Below, piece after piece: positions 59,101 to 64,000 of a stretch of DNA of 64,000 nt. The notes below the pieces were generated by a model. That model did no database searches. It saw only the letters and a program-made list of their open reading frames with translations, and was not told the origin of the DNA. Every line of letters begins with the position of its first letter. Positions within the stretch are counted from its first letter, which is position 1. The stretch comes from Piscicola geometra (lineage: Eukaryota; Annelida; Clitellata; Hirudinida; Piscicolidae). The stretch covers positions 2,130,031 to 2,194,030 of the forward strand of contig OX030958.1 in the NCBI GenBank assembly GCA_943735955.1. The letters run 5' to 3'. The translations under genes and the position numbers were made by a program.

Positions 59101-62100
59101 ATAGTGCTTGAATCATGTTGGAATTCGTTACATCGCAAAAAGGGACTCGGAAACTTGTTGTTCAAGGGTACTTATTTACTAAACACTCTGATGGTAGTGA
59201 TGGTAAAATGTTTTGGCGCTGCGAGAAGAGAACGTGCAAGGCTCGAGTGCACCCACAAGATGGTGAAATTGTTCAAGAAGTTGAAAATCACAACCACACG
59301 GTCACACATGGAAAGGTTGAAGTGGAGAGAGCACGCGCCAGCATGAAAAATAGAGGTGAAACAACCGAAGAAATGACGCGACTCATTGTTCATAATGAAC
59401 TGATGAATGTCCCTATATCAGCAGCTCATCTACTTCCTAAGCGAATGACGTTGGCCAGAGATGTACGTCGACATCGTCAAAAGGCAGGACCAAACGACCA
59501 AGAGGACATTTCAGTATATTCTTTGACGCAGGGCGGCAGTCTGTTTCTCCGTTTTTTGACGGCAAAAATTATTATCTTTGCAGCTGACGAAGACCTGGCC
59601 TTCCTTTCTAGATTCGATCACTGGTTTGCCGATGGAACATTTCGAGTGAGCCCAGATGGCTACGATCAACTCTATACTCTACATGGTTTCTTCAATGGCG
59701 AAGTATTTCCAGTCGTGTATGCTCTGCTATCTTCAAGAACGGAAGAAGCATACCGACATCTATTCCAAGAAATTCAAATTTCGAAAAAAGGTTTAAATCC
59801 AGTGTCAATTATGGTTGACTTTGAACTAGCCGCAATAAAAGCCTTTCAAAACACGTTTCCAACAGCAACAATCACTGGATACATGTTTCATTTTGGTCAA
59901 TGCGTGTGGAGGAAACTGCAAGCCGAAGGATTTTCTGAACGTTACAGAAATGAACCAGATTTTGCGCTCCTGGTCAAACGTCTCCTGGCCTTAGCGTTCG
60001 TTCCACCCCAAAATGTTGTTGAGCTGTTTGAACAGTTGACAGAAGATCCATCTTACCAAGACATAGAGGTCATTTGTGATTACATGGAAGATAATATCAT
60101 CGGCCGATTACGAAGAGGAAGAAGAGGGCAACCAAGATTCCCAATCGAAAAATGGACTCAATTTTGGAGAGTAATCAACAACTTGCCTCGCAGCAAGAAC
60201 GCACTTGAGGGGTGGCACAAGGCATTCAACAATGTTGTTGGTATTGCGCATCCAACAGCGACAAGACTTGCGCGGAAATTACAGCAGGAACAACACAGTT
60301 TTCAACTTCTTCGTCGTCAATTGGAACTGGGCACAACGGCTGGAAAGAAAAAGAAGACATACATCCGCATCAACGAAGCACTGCGCACCATGGTTACCGA
60401 CTACAACAACCGAGATCCAATCACTTATTTAGCAGACATTGCACGGGGTTTGAACATTAATGTTGTTTGAGAAGAATTTTGATTTTATCAATATATTTTT
60501 ATTTTAAAATTTTTACAAACTTTTAAATATTGTGAGCTCCATGGTAGATTCGTTTTGACTTGACTTTGTTTGACTTCTATTAAAAAAAAATACACATGCT
60601 TTCTGCTTCAATGATAATGAAGTGTCGATAAACTCCGATGAATTCTTTCGAACAATAAATAAAAACGAATTTTTATCATCTTTAAAACTAAAGGCATGGT
60701 GCCTTTAAGATTTTGGGAATCGAATCTATGCGCAAATAACGATAGCAATTGAAAGTATTGAATAGAAAAATCACTACAATTAAATATAATTTTTATAGAG
60801 CAATTCATTTGCCGATACTCATAACATTATGTCCGTGCTATTTTGTCCTTGACATTTTGTCCGTGACATTTTGTCCTCGTGACATTTTGTCCGTGACATT
60901 TTGTCCGTGCTATTTTGTCCGTGCCATTTTGTCCAGTGACATTTTGTCCTAGCACCGAACATGTTAATCGCCGTTAATCGAATGATTAATAAATAATTTT
61001 AATCTAGAATTACTCTTTTTTGACGCATTTTTTTTACCTGTTTTAGAATAAGTATTGTAAATTTTTTATCTTCACAAATTTGATAGAAACTATTGAAATT
61101 TTATCACAATTTATTAATTAAAATAATCTACATTTGAAAGAAAATAAATGAGCCCATTAATGATCAAAAAAGGAAAATTTCATACATCTCATTTGAGCCA
61201 GTTACTCAATAAAACAAGTTTTTTTTACATGTGCCCTGATAAGCTGAATAAAAGTTCACATGGAACAGTACTTGCAGGAGATGACAAGTACTTTCGTGCA
61301 AGTTTCGCTCCTTCGTGTTGTTGCCACCAGTGTTATTTTCGTAACGAAAACGAAAATAAAAACTATAATTATTTCCAAAACGAAACTGAAATAAAAACTA
61401 TAATTATTTTCAAAACGAAAATTAAATAAATTTCAAAGTATGCCATAATATGTAAATGTATAATTTATTAAAAAAATATATGTCTATGTTATGAACATTA
61501 TCTTTGGGCTTTATGAAAGTAGCGCCCATAGATATAGTATACTACTTGTTGTTTGTAGGATATCTATGGTAGCGCCATTTATAAAACGTTATTTTATTAC
61601 CGCTTCGCTTTGTCAATTAAATTATCTCTTATTTTAATCGTAAATTTGTTATTATATTTCAAATTTGTTATTACTTAATAATTTACGTACTCAATTCTTA
61701 TAATATCTCAATTGACTGTTAATTGTTAAAACTCATTTGTTGTTAATATACAGTTTTATTTTACTGTTTCACTTTATGATCAATTAATTTTTTTAGATAT
61801 AAAAAAAAGTGTTCAAAGTTGTAAATTAATATATTTTCAAAAGTAAAATAAAAATAAAAACTTTAATTATTTTCAAAACTGAAACGAAAATAAAAATTTT
61901 AATTATTTTCAAAACGAAAACGAAAATAAAAACTATAATTAATTCCAAAACGAAACTGAAATAAAAACTATAATTATTTTATGAAACGAAAATAACACTG
62001 GTTGCCACCAAACAATTCTTTAAGCCTACCTCAGATTCTGTTCTATAACGTTGAATTATTGACTTAGTAATCATTGAGGTATCTTCATCTTCAGATTCTG

Positions 62101-62416
62101 AAGTTACATATGTTCGTAGTCTCTTGTTTGGTGAAGGCTGTAGAGTTTTGGAGGTTTTCTTATCTTCAACTATTTTCTTTAACCCCTTCATCTTGTTGAA
62201 AACATTAAAAATTTTAAATTGAGGGTCTAATGGTGTGGCAATTCTCAACCATTGGACATTCTGATTACTTTTTCTCTGCTCCAGTTCAGAAAGACATATT
62301 TATTTTGAAAAAAATAACGGATGATATCCGCCAAAGCGGTGCAGACGGTGATTGGACAACACTAACTGCCACTACATAGCGTAGAGGAAACATGCTAATA
62401 TATATATATATATATA

Positions 62417-62467
<51 letters not shown>

Positions 62468-64000
62468 GAGTGTTTGTTTTCATGTGCTTTTAAATGTATA
62501 AAGCAATATTCAAAAATGACACACAGAACAAAAAACATACAGATTACACATTAACATGGCAATATTCCAAAATAAGATGCATAGCATACAGCTTACAAAA
62601 CATACAGTATATATATGAATATTCCAAAGCAACATAAAGAATATACATAAAGTATATATAGCAATATTCCAAAATACATAGTATTAGTAGTAGTAGTAGT
62701 AGTAATAGTAGTGGTAGTAGTAGTTGTAGTAGTAGTGGTAGTAGTTGTAGTAGTAGTAGTATAGACACAGAATATACACAGTTGTGCGAATGTGTTCCAA
62801 CATATGCCATTATTGGCCAGCATTGTAAATGTAGGCGGAGCTAGTTAAATTCTGCACCGCTTTAGCGGATATGATCCCAAATTACATAAGCTGGATCCTC
62901 TTACCAAAGGAATGAGAGGTTTTTTGATAGAATGCAATTTATTATTATTCGTTTTTTGACAGCAAATTAATAGAGTTTGTTTTAACTTGCTGCAAATATA
63001 GCCAAACAGCAAAAAAAGTTTAGTTTTGATTAATGTGAATGCATTAACATTTTCAGATCCGTTAAAATATTTAACGGCGTTGAACATTTTAAGGGCGTTA
63101 ATTGATTAACGCGTTAATCGAAAGTTAACTTAGATTAAAGCAGTGTCCGAATTCTTTATTATTCTTTCAGGATTCTTTCAAGACAATAGAAAGAAGACCA
63201 AAACAGATTTTTTATGTGAGTGGTAAATAGTTACAACATTCCTACTTGTTGAATGATTAAAGATGTGAGACCAGTGAATATAATTTCATACGTTTTTTGG
63301 GTATATTACACCTCCCTAAAAGGGAATATTCAAAATTACGGTCATTCTAACCTGCTCAAAGATTTCCTCAATAAGGTCTGCTAAAGGGCACACAGAGTTT
63401 TTGATGAGAACAGCAAAGCGCGAAGCGAGGTGAGGCATCATCTGTTGGAAGTCTCCTGGGTCAATGGTCAGGAGGTATATGGCCTCTCTGAGCTCCTGTA
63501 GGGCATCCTCATAGCCCTTCAAGTCACCCTCTTCATCTGCCCTCATCACGTCCTGTAATGAAGAAGTGATGGATGGAAGTTGAAAGTTATTCAAAAGTTT
63601 TGATGATGTAGTGATGGATAGAAATATATTTTTAAAATAAATTCTAAATAATATTTTTTAATCAAATTTCTTCAAATATTATAATATAGAAGTCTCTGGT
63701 GATGATGTTGTAGAAAAACTATTTTTAAATGAAATAAATTAACTTAATATTTTTGTTTGATTTTTAGTAATTATAGAGCATAGATGCACATATCAAAAAA
63801 AAAATTTAGTCATCCACAGTAGTCTATCAATAGAAAATAAAATATTTAAATGAAATAAAAGTAAATATACATTGCTGTAGGTAAATTTGCTAGGGTAAAA
63901 GCATGGGGCATCAGCTGAAAGGGTTTTGGATGAGATGACAAGCTGATTGATTTTGGTGACATGCTCAAGTGGACATTCTGTTTCTTCAAAAATAAAGAGC
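48329..64000 (-). CDS. PAIP1: PAIP1 homologue, split gene (gene-level entry, 5' end outside window)
   Basis: Poly(A)-binding-protein-interacting protein 1 bridges PABP and the eIF4F/eIF3 machinery in the cytoplasm to stimulate translation. Nine minus-strand exons were located: 63871-64000, 63352-63552, 54926-55026, 54632-54731, 51135-51251, 49681-49729, 49250-49347, 49000-49134 and 48329-48445 (or up to 48466). Their junction phases are 0,0,2,0,0,1,0,0 and all agree. Domain order is PAM2 motif, MIF4G repeat, and acidic C-terminal tail (PAM1 position), as in vertebrate PAIP1. About 350 residues are visible, against about 400-480 in human isoforms; upstream exons lie outside. The protein is known from family knowledge, while the exon borders are my reading and need transcript support. 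Confidence 0.88.
48858..48940 (-). mobile_element. SINE family 2, 3'-end fragment in PAIP1 intron 8
   Basis: CTGTTCACAGCCTGACAGAC, GCAGGCCATGTTACAATGGT and TATGCGCCG are shared with the copy at 47125-47362. The tRNA-like head is absent, so only the 3' part remains. It lies 60 bp downstream of the exon 8 donor. Confidence 0.75.
49000..49134 (-). CDS. PAIP1: PAIP1 exon 8: end of MIF4G and acidic linker
   Basis: The 135-nt, phase 0-0 exon reads ALTASVLEQRASSMLFQPQQ, then RLGESPSSSG, AGAGDSVNDDDEDHC. The first part fits the last MIF4G helix (LLKLVELRSS in human PAIP1) and the remainder is a Ser/Gly/Asp-rich linker. The acceptor CACATCCAG follows a CA/pyrimidine tract (the antisense of a TG repeat at 49140-49205). 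The donor GTGAGT (48994-48999) is consensus. Confidence 0.8.
49140..49205. repeat. TG/CA-rich microsatellite forming the exon 8 polypyrimidine region
   Basis: GTGTGTGAGTGTGTGTGTGC-type repeats on the plus strand fill most of the 115-nt intron 7. On the gene strand this is CA-rich and lies directly upstream of the exon 8 acceptor. Confidence 0.85.
49250..49347 (-). CDS. PAIP1: PAIP1 exon 7: MIF4G helix
   Basis: After the acceptor CTAGTTGACAG, the frame continues from the split Gly codon: CSLDGYLANFNEVINSVKKL, LDDATLPRLCGM. This fits the human MDMEEIIQRIENVVLDANCS region. The donor was placed at ATG|GTGATG (phase 0) because exon 8 opens in phase 0. An alternative donor, CAG|GTTGTG, 13 nt upstream leaves phase 2 and would not join in frame. 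The start phase (two bases) matches exon 6. Confidence 0.72.
49681..49729 (-). CDS. PAIP1: PAIP1 exon 6: 49-nt micro-exon
   Basis: Reads SFYECVLSMVAEGLRN plus one base, then a consensus donor GTGAGT (49675-49680). It was sought because exon 5 ends in phase 0 and exon 7 needs one extra base; this segment supplies exactly that. It fits the LTGSVLEDAWKEKG part of human PAIP1. The acceptor ATTACGGTAAG is weak, so the 5' border is the least certain of the set. Confidence 0.6.
49995..50926. mobile_element. Complete CCCGTTCCCG-type hAT MITE in PAIP1 intron 5
   Basis: The ends are TAGAGGTCGACATGGACG and GGTACCCGACCTCTA. A perfect 8-bp target duplication, GTCTGAAC, lies at 49987-49994 and 50927-50934. 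Subterminal clusters of TTCCCG/CCCGA units lie at both ends. It is 932 bp, non-coding, and the reference copy for the pieces at 6678-8015 and 26737-27058. Confidence 0.93.
51135..51251 (-). CDS. PAIP1: PAIP1 exon 5: MIF4G core
   Basis: The 117-nt exon, phase 0-0, reads DPDTKSLVPELLQQIGELLR, LLLHTRSHQSILCCLKLIK. It aligns with human ADILQVGLRELLNALFSNP...ICAVKLLK. The acceptor is CATCATCACAG and the donor is AAG|GTATAA. It is distinctly more GC-rich than the flanking DNA. Confidence 0.85.
51742..52760 (+). mobile_element. BED-type hAT relic F4 in PAIP1 intron 4 (no SINE)
   Basis: The left end is TAGAGCTGTACTTTAATCTA. The interior is collinear with F1 but lacks the SINE found there. The C-terminal frame 52380-52565 reads LVRKYLSSSASTIPCERLFS, LSEHIVSKKRASLDPTNVKN, the hAT dimerisation block. 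The right end is lost at the LINE junction near 52760. Confidence 0.8.
52380..52565 (+). pseudogene. hAT transposase dimerisation domain in F4
   Basis: A 61-codon frame carrying the full C-terminal signature from LVRKYLSSSAST to KKRASLDPTNVKNLF. Upstream frames (RLLTYVTSESVDENTSMITK-like) are broken. It is antisense to PAIP1. Confidence 0.82.
52770..53995 (+). mobile_element. LINE fragment in PAIP1 intron 4, antisense to the gene
   Basis: Plus-strand pieces: a pre-RT linker (TTWKIINSIARDENKADPSK, ELLEGWKKYFSTLLN), RT fingers (NYRGISLMSIA; NRICEPIDSLHRKNQAGFRT), palm (ITCVDFKKAFDSID) and the catalytic box (LAFADDTALLDND), then FKYLGRMLG. This is the order in endonuclease-RT proteins of RTE/Jockey-like LINEs. 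Stops and frameshifts at 53108, 53440 and 53600 kill it. The endonuclease and 3' end are missing. Confidence 0.8.
52866..53985 (+). pseudogene. Reverse transcriptase remnant
   Basis: Frames 52866-53111, 53248-53439 and 53696-54064 together span the RT fingers to thumb, with FADD at about 53764. It resembles the LINE at 1366-2422, which begins at its own FADD box. It was not tested whether they are the same family. Confidence 0.78.
54632..54731 (-). CDS. PAIP1: PAIP1 exon 4: MIF4G helix with GEL motif
   Basis: The first base completes the split Arg codon of exon 3. It then reads CQREHARIMAGESNASRVLD, YAFFVGELVVNMK. It fits human QRCRTEYEVK...FHAFVLFLGELYLNLE. Length 100 nt (phase 2 in, 0 out). 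The acceptor is CAACGAAG and the donor is AAG|GTTGTA. The plus-strand Gln/Thr-rich frame 54266-54772 over it is a shadow. Confidence 0.82.
54926..55026 (-). CDS. PAIP1: PAIP1 exon 3: MIF4G GARxxxYLSH motif
   Basis: Reads SICENNFRYSGARMVDYLSH, YPPLPHFRTHFIN plus AG. It matches human PAIP1 SIPNFSYMGARLCNYLSHHL very closely. Length 101 nt, phase 0 in and 2 out. The acceptor is TTATACATCAG and the donor is CAG|GTGGGC. Intron 3 is only 194 nt. Confidence 0.9.
55335..55890. repeat. 14-bp minisatellite, left MULE terminus
   Basis: About 40 imperfect copies of GGACAAAATGTCAC. Each unit holds the short inverted repeat GACA-AAA-TGTC. Longer-range repetition (a block containing CATGAGGACAAAATGTCACAG) shows higher-order duplication. 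The Lys/Thr/Cys-rich frames are artefacts. Confidence 0.95.
55895..56175. repeat. (TAG)n/(AGT)n trinucleotide array
   Basis: About 280 bp of TAG repeats with scattered TTG, TGG and GAA variants. The Val and Tyr homopolymer frames across it are artefacts. A shorter TAG array occurs in the MITE at 62680-62762. Confidence 0.95.
56180..56953. other. MULE interior, AT-rich non-coding
   Basis: No frame was recognised. The last 50 bp, AGCGGAGCTAACTGATTCCG and GACATGATCCC, resemble the right end of the MITE at about 62310-62880. This suggests an older related insertion inside the MULE, just ahead of its TATA-like CTATATAA. Confidence 0.45.
56954..59068 (+). mobile_element. hAT transposon (GTF2IRD2/ZBED-like type), perfect 8-bp target duplication
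   Basis: The termini CAGAGGTGCACAACC and GGTTGTGCACCCCTG are inverted over 15 bp with one mismatch. CTATATAA flanks both sides (56946-56953 and 59069-59076). Length is 2115 bp. It carries a nearly full-length but broken transposase. It is inserted in the MULE 40 bp ahead of the MULE start codon. Confidence 0.95.
57158..58889 (+). pseudogene. hAT transposase, GTF2IRD2/FAM200-like, with stops and frameshifts
   Basis: Starts MSKRKIEAENRQF, then a BED-like CKRHYETKHAATFDD (about 57278), VNENKTFVRADCAVAQIIAR, DGDFVKDCMQAICKEVFPEK, SIVLDESTDNVDTAQLLVFV (catalytic region DESTD), LNKLNLRLQGKDHYTFDMYQ and a C-terminal FGSTYVCEQTFSHEHK block. It ends ELKPNIDNVVATIQAQPSH. In-frame stops at 57203 and 57341 and shifts near 57620, 57808 and 58764 prevent expression. 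Few lesions over 1.7 kb suggest moderate age. Confidence 0.88.
59069..59090 (+). promoter_or_regulatory. TATA-like motif duplicated by hAT insertion
   Basis: CTATATAAG lies about 38 bp upstream of the MULE ATG (59115). The same CTATATAA is the 8-bp duplicated target of the hAT. The insertion therefore left one copy beside the MULE gene and one beyond the hAT. Promoter function is inferred from position and sequence only. Confidence 0.45.
59115..60470 (+). CDS. MULE transposase with FLYWCH zinc finger, intact 451 aa
   Basis: Cut-and-paste transposase of the Mutator-like superfamily, acting in the nucleus. Residues 10-62 form a FLYWCH finger (W34, C36, C41, H59, H61). The MULE catalytic domain follows: D173 in WFADGTF, D235 in SIMVDFE, the HFGQCVWRKLQ block at 259-269, and a probable catalytic E365 in NALEGWHKAFN. 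Length and domain order are those of animal FLYWCH-MULE proteins. The first ATG gives the whole finger; an ATG at 59104 is in another frame. No stop or shift is visible, so the copy may still be functional. It is embedded in PAIP1 intron 2 in antisense orientation. Confidence 0.9.
   Translation: MLEFVTSQKGTRKLVVQGYLFTKHSDGSDGKMFWRCEKRTCKARVHPQDGEIVQEVENHNHTVTHGKVEVERARASMKNRGETTEEMTRLIVHNELMNVPISAAHLLPKRMTLARDVRRHRQKAGPNDQEDISVYSLTQGGSLFLRFLTAKIIIFAADEDLAFLSRFDHWFADGTFRVSPDGYDQLYTLHGFFNGEVFPVVYALLSSRTEEAYRHLFQEIQISKKGLNPVSIMVDFELAAIKAFQNTFPTATITGYMFHFGQCVWRKLQAEGFSERYRNEPDFALLVKRLLALAFVPPQNVVELFEQLTEDPSYQDIEVICDYMEDNIIGRLRRGRRGQPRFPIEKWTQFWRVINNLPRSKNALEGWHKAFNNVVGIAHPTATRLARKLQQEQHSFQLLRRQLELGTTAGKKKKTYIRINEALRTMVTDYNNRDPITYLADIARGLNINVV
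60471..60826. other. MULE 3' untranslated region
   Basis: AT-rich DNA between the transposase stop and the right terminal array. No motif was recognised. Confidence 0.5.
60827..60950. repeat. 14-bp minisatellite, right MULE terminus
   Basis: About eight units of GTGACATTTTGTCC, the reverse complement of the left-terminal unit. Variants (GTGCTATTTTGTCC, GTGCCATTTTGTCC) parallel the outermost left units. Confidence 0.93.
61328..62000. mobile_element. hAT MITE, CAGTGTTATTTTCG ends
   Basis: The ends CAGTGTTATTTTCGT and CGAAAATAACACTG are inverted. A perfect 8-bp target duplication, GTTGCCAC, lies at 61320-61327 and 62001-62008. Subterminal repeats AACGAAAACGAAAATAAAAA are present on both sides. 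The 673-bp interior is non-coding. It is inserted in the transposase remnant of hAT F5. Confidence 0.95.
61979..62290 (-). pseudogene. hAT transposase remnant in F5
   Basis: The minus frame reads ATPLDPQFKIFNVFNKMKGL, KKIVEDKKTSKTLQPSPNKR, YVTSESEDEDTSMITKSIIQ. ATxLDPxFK is a conserved motif ahead of the hAT C-terminal domain. The C-terminal continuation is displaced beyond the inserted MITE (61150-61320). Confidence 0.78.
62310..62880. mobile_element. MITE with ATATCCGCCAAAGCGGTGCAGA ends and microsatellites
   Basis: The left end has GATATCCGCCAAAGCGGTGC and the right end has the inverse GCACCGCTTTAGCGGATATG (about 62850-62873). Between them lie (TA)n at 62398-62418, (GT)n at 62419-62466 and (TAG)n at 62683-62762. 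It interrupts F5 between sequences matching contiguous DNA in F2. The target duplication was not resolved. Confidence 0.7.
63352..63552 (-). CDS. PAIP1: PAIP1 exon 2: start of MIF4G domain
   Basis: The 201-nt exon, phase 0-0, encodes 67 residues: DVMRADEEGDLKGYEDALQE, LREAIYLLTIDPGDFQQMMP, HLASRFAVLIKN, SVCPLADLIEEIFEQ. It corresponds to human PAIP1 VQDFLNHLTEQPGSF...LQELVELIYQQ. The acceptor CTTCTTCATTACAG is strong and the donor is CAG|GTTAGA. The ATG at 63594 upstream of the acceptor is intronic. Confidence 0.9.
63553..63870 (-). other. PAIP1 intron 1 (318 nt)
   Basis: AT-rich sequence bounded on the gene strand by AAT|GTATAT and ATTACAG|GAC. No repeats or genes were recognised. Confidence 0.7.
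63871..64000 (-). CDS. PAIP1: PAIP1 exon 1 (of window): PAM2 motif
   Basis: The minus frame reads ETECPLEHVTKINQLVISSK, TLSADAPCFYPSKFTYSN, then the donor GTATAT. LSxxAPxFYPS is the PAM2 motif that docks on the MLLE domain of poly(A)-binding protein; human PAIP1 has LSVNAPEFYPS. The frame is open to the window edge. A possible acceptor, GAAACAG (63978-63980), could instead start the exon at 63977. Confidence 0.85.

Larger units (their letters stand above)
55329..60956 (+). mobile_element. MULE with minisatellite terminal inverted repeats
   Basis: The left end has TCGTGGCCGGACAAAAT and GGACAAAATGGCACGG. The right end, inverted, has GTGCTAGGACAAAATGTCAC and GGACAAAATGGCACGG. Each terminus extends into a tandem array of GGACAAAATGTCAC-type 14-bp units, about 40 on the left (55335-55890) and 8 on the right (60827-60948). 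GAACATG flanks both sides (55322-55328 and 60957-60963), a 7-bp match compatible with a 9-bp MULE duplication carrying mismatches. Inside lies an intact transposase frame (59115-60470). A hAT and a (TAG)n block account for much of its length. Confidence 0.85.
55304..63150 (-). mobile_element. BED-type hAT relic F5, host of a nested transposon cluster
   Basis: The left piece CAGAGCTGTTCCACAATTGA is followed, after the MULE, by TTAATCGCCGTTAATCGAAT (60964). The right terminus GTTAACTTAGATTAAAGCAG ends near 63150. The orientation is minus, with transposase remnants at 61979-62248 (TPLDPQFKIFNVFNKMKGLK; ESEDEDTSMITKSIIQRYRT). It contains the MULE (55329-60956) and MITEs at 61328-62000 and about 62310-62880. 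It fills nearly all of PAIP1 intron 2. Confidence 0.75.

Noticed and set aside
63316..63594. A 92-residue stand-alone protein
   Set aside because: The ATG is in intron 1 and the 3' end reads into intron 2; only 63352-63552 is exon.

Overview
The window reads as nuclear DNA of an invertebrate-type animal. It is strongly AT-rich by eye, has spliceosomal introns and tRNA-derived SINEs, and is dominated by hAT, MULE, mariner-like and non-LTR elements. I cannot name the species. Nothing suggests prokaryotic DNA: there are no operons, no ribosome-binding-site-led ORFs and no CRISPR. Most long open frames are transposon relics or translations of simple repeats.

The one host gene I can support is a homologue of PAIP1 (poly(A)-binding-protein-interacting protein 1). 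It lies on the minus strand from the right edge (64000) down to a stop codon at 48329. It is split into at least nine exons, found by reading the minus strand for family motifs, AG/GT borders and matching phases. Together they give a PAM2 motif, a MIF4G domain and an acidic C-terminal tail. Its introns hold much of the transposon load. The 8.3-kb intron between exons 2 and 3 is almost entirely a nest: a BED-type hAT (55304-63150) contains a MULE (55329-60956), which contains another hAT (56954-59068), and two further MITEs sit in the outer hAT.

Region by region: 1-2.45 kb, a hAT C-terminal remnant with a 5'-truncated LINE inserted. 2.45-8.1 kb, AT-rich DNA with two MITEs and a SINE. 8.1-11.1 kb, a 2.9-kb hAT with 8-bp target duplications, holding a LINE tail. 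14.3-15.5 kb, a SINE and a duplicated minisatellite-bearing element. 15.6-17.4 kb, a deleted ZMYM-type hAT. 17.8-18.4 kb, a minisatellite. 19.7-24.6 kb, two LINEs, one cut by a hAT MITE. 25-26.1 kb, hAT and SINE pieces. 26.6-30.2 kb, nested MITE and LINEs. 32.0-32.3 kb, an element with inverted tandem-repeat ends. 33.1-33.7 kb, an (AATC)n array of about 157 units attached to a LINE tail. 35.8-36.8 kb, a second hAT MITE of the 22-kb family. 38.3-39.4 kb, a very regular 19-bp satellite. 43.3-45.0 kb, a mariner-like MITE split by a hAT. 45.4-45.7 kb, a triplicated block of roughly 120 bp. 46.8-47.4 kb, a small MITE and a SINE. 48.3-64 kb, PAIP1.

The only intact transposase frame I see is the 451-residue FLYWCH/MULE protein at 59115-60470. 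The rest are broken. Family names rest on motifs read by eye and recalled family features. No database search was run.
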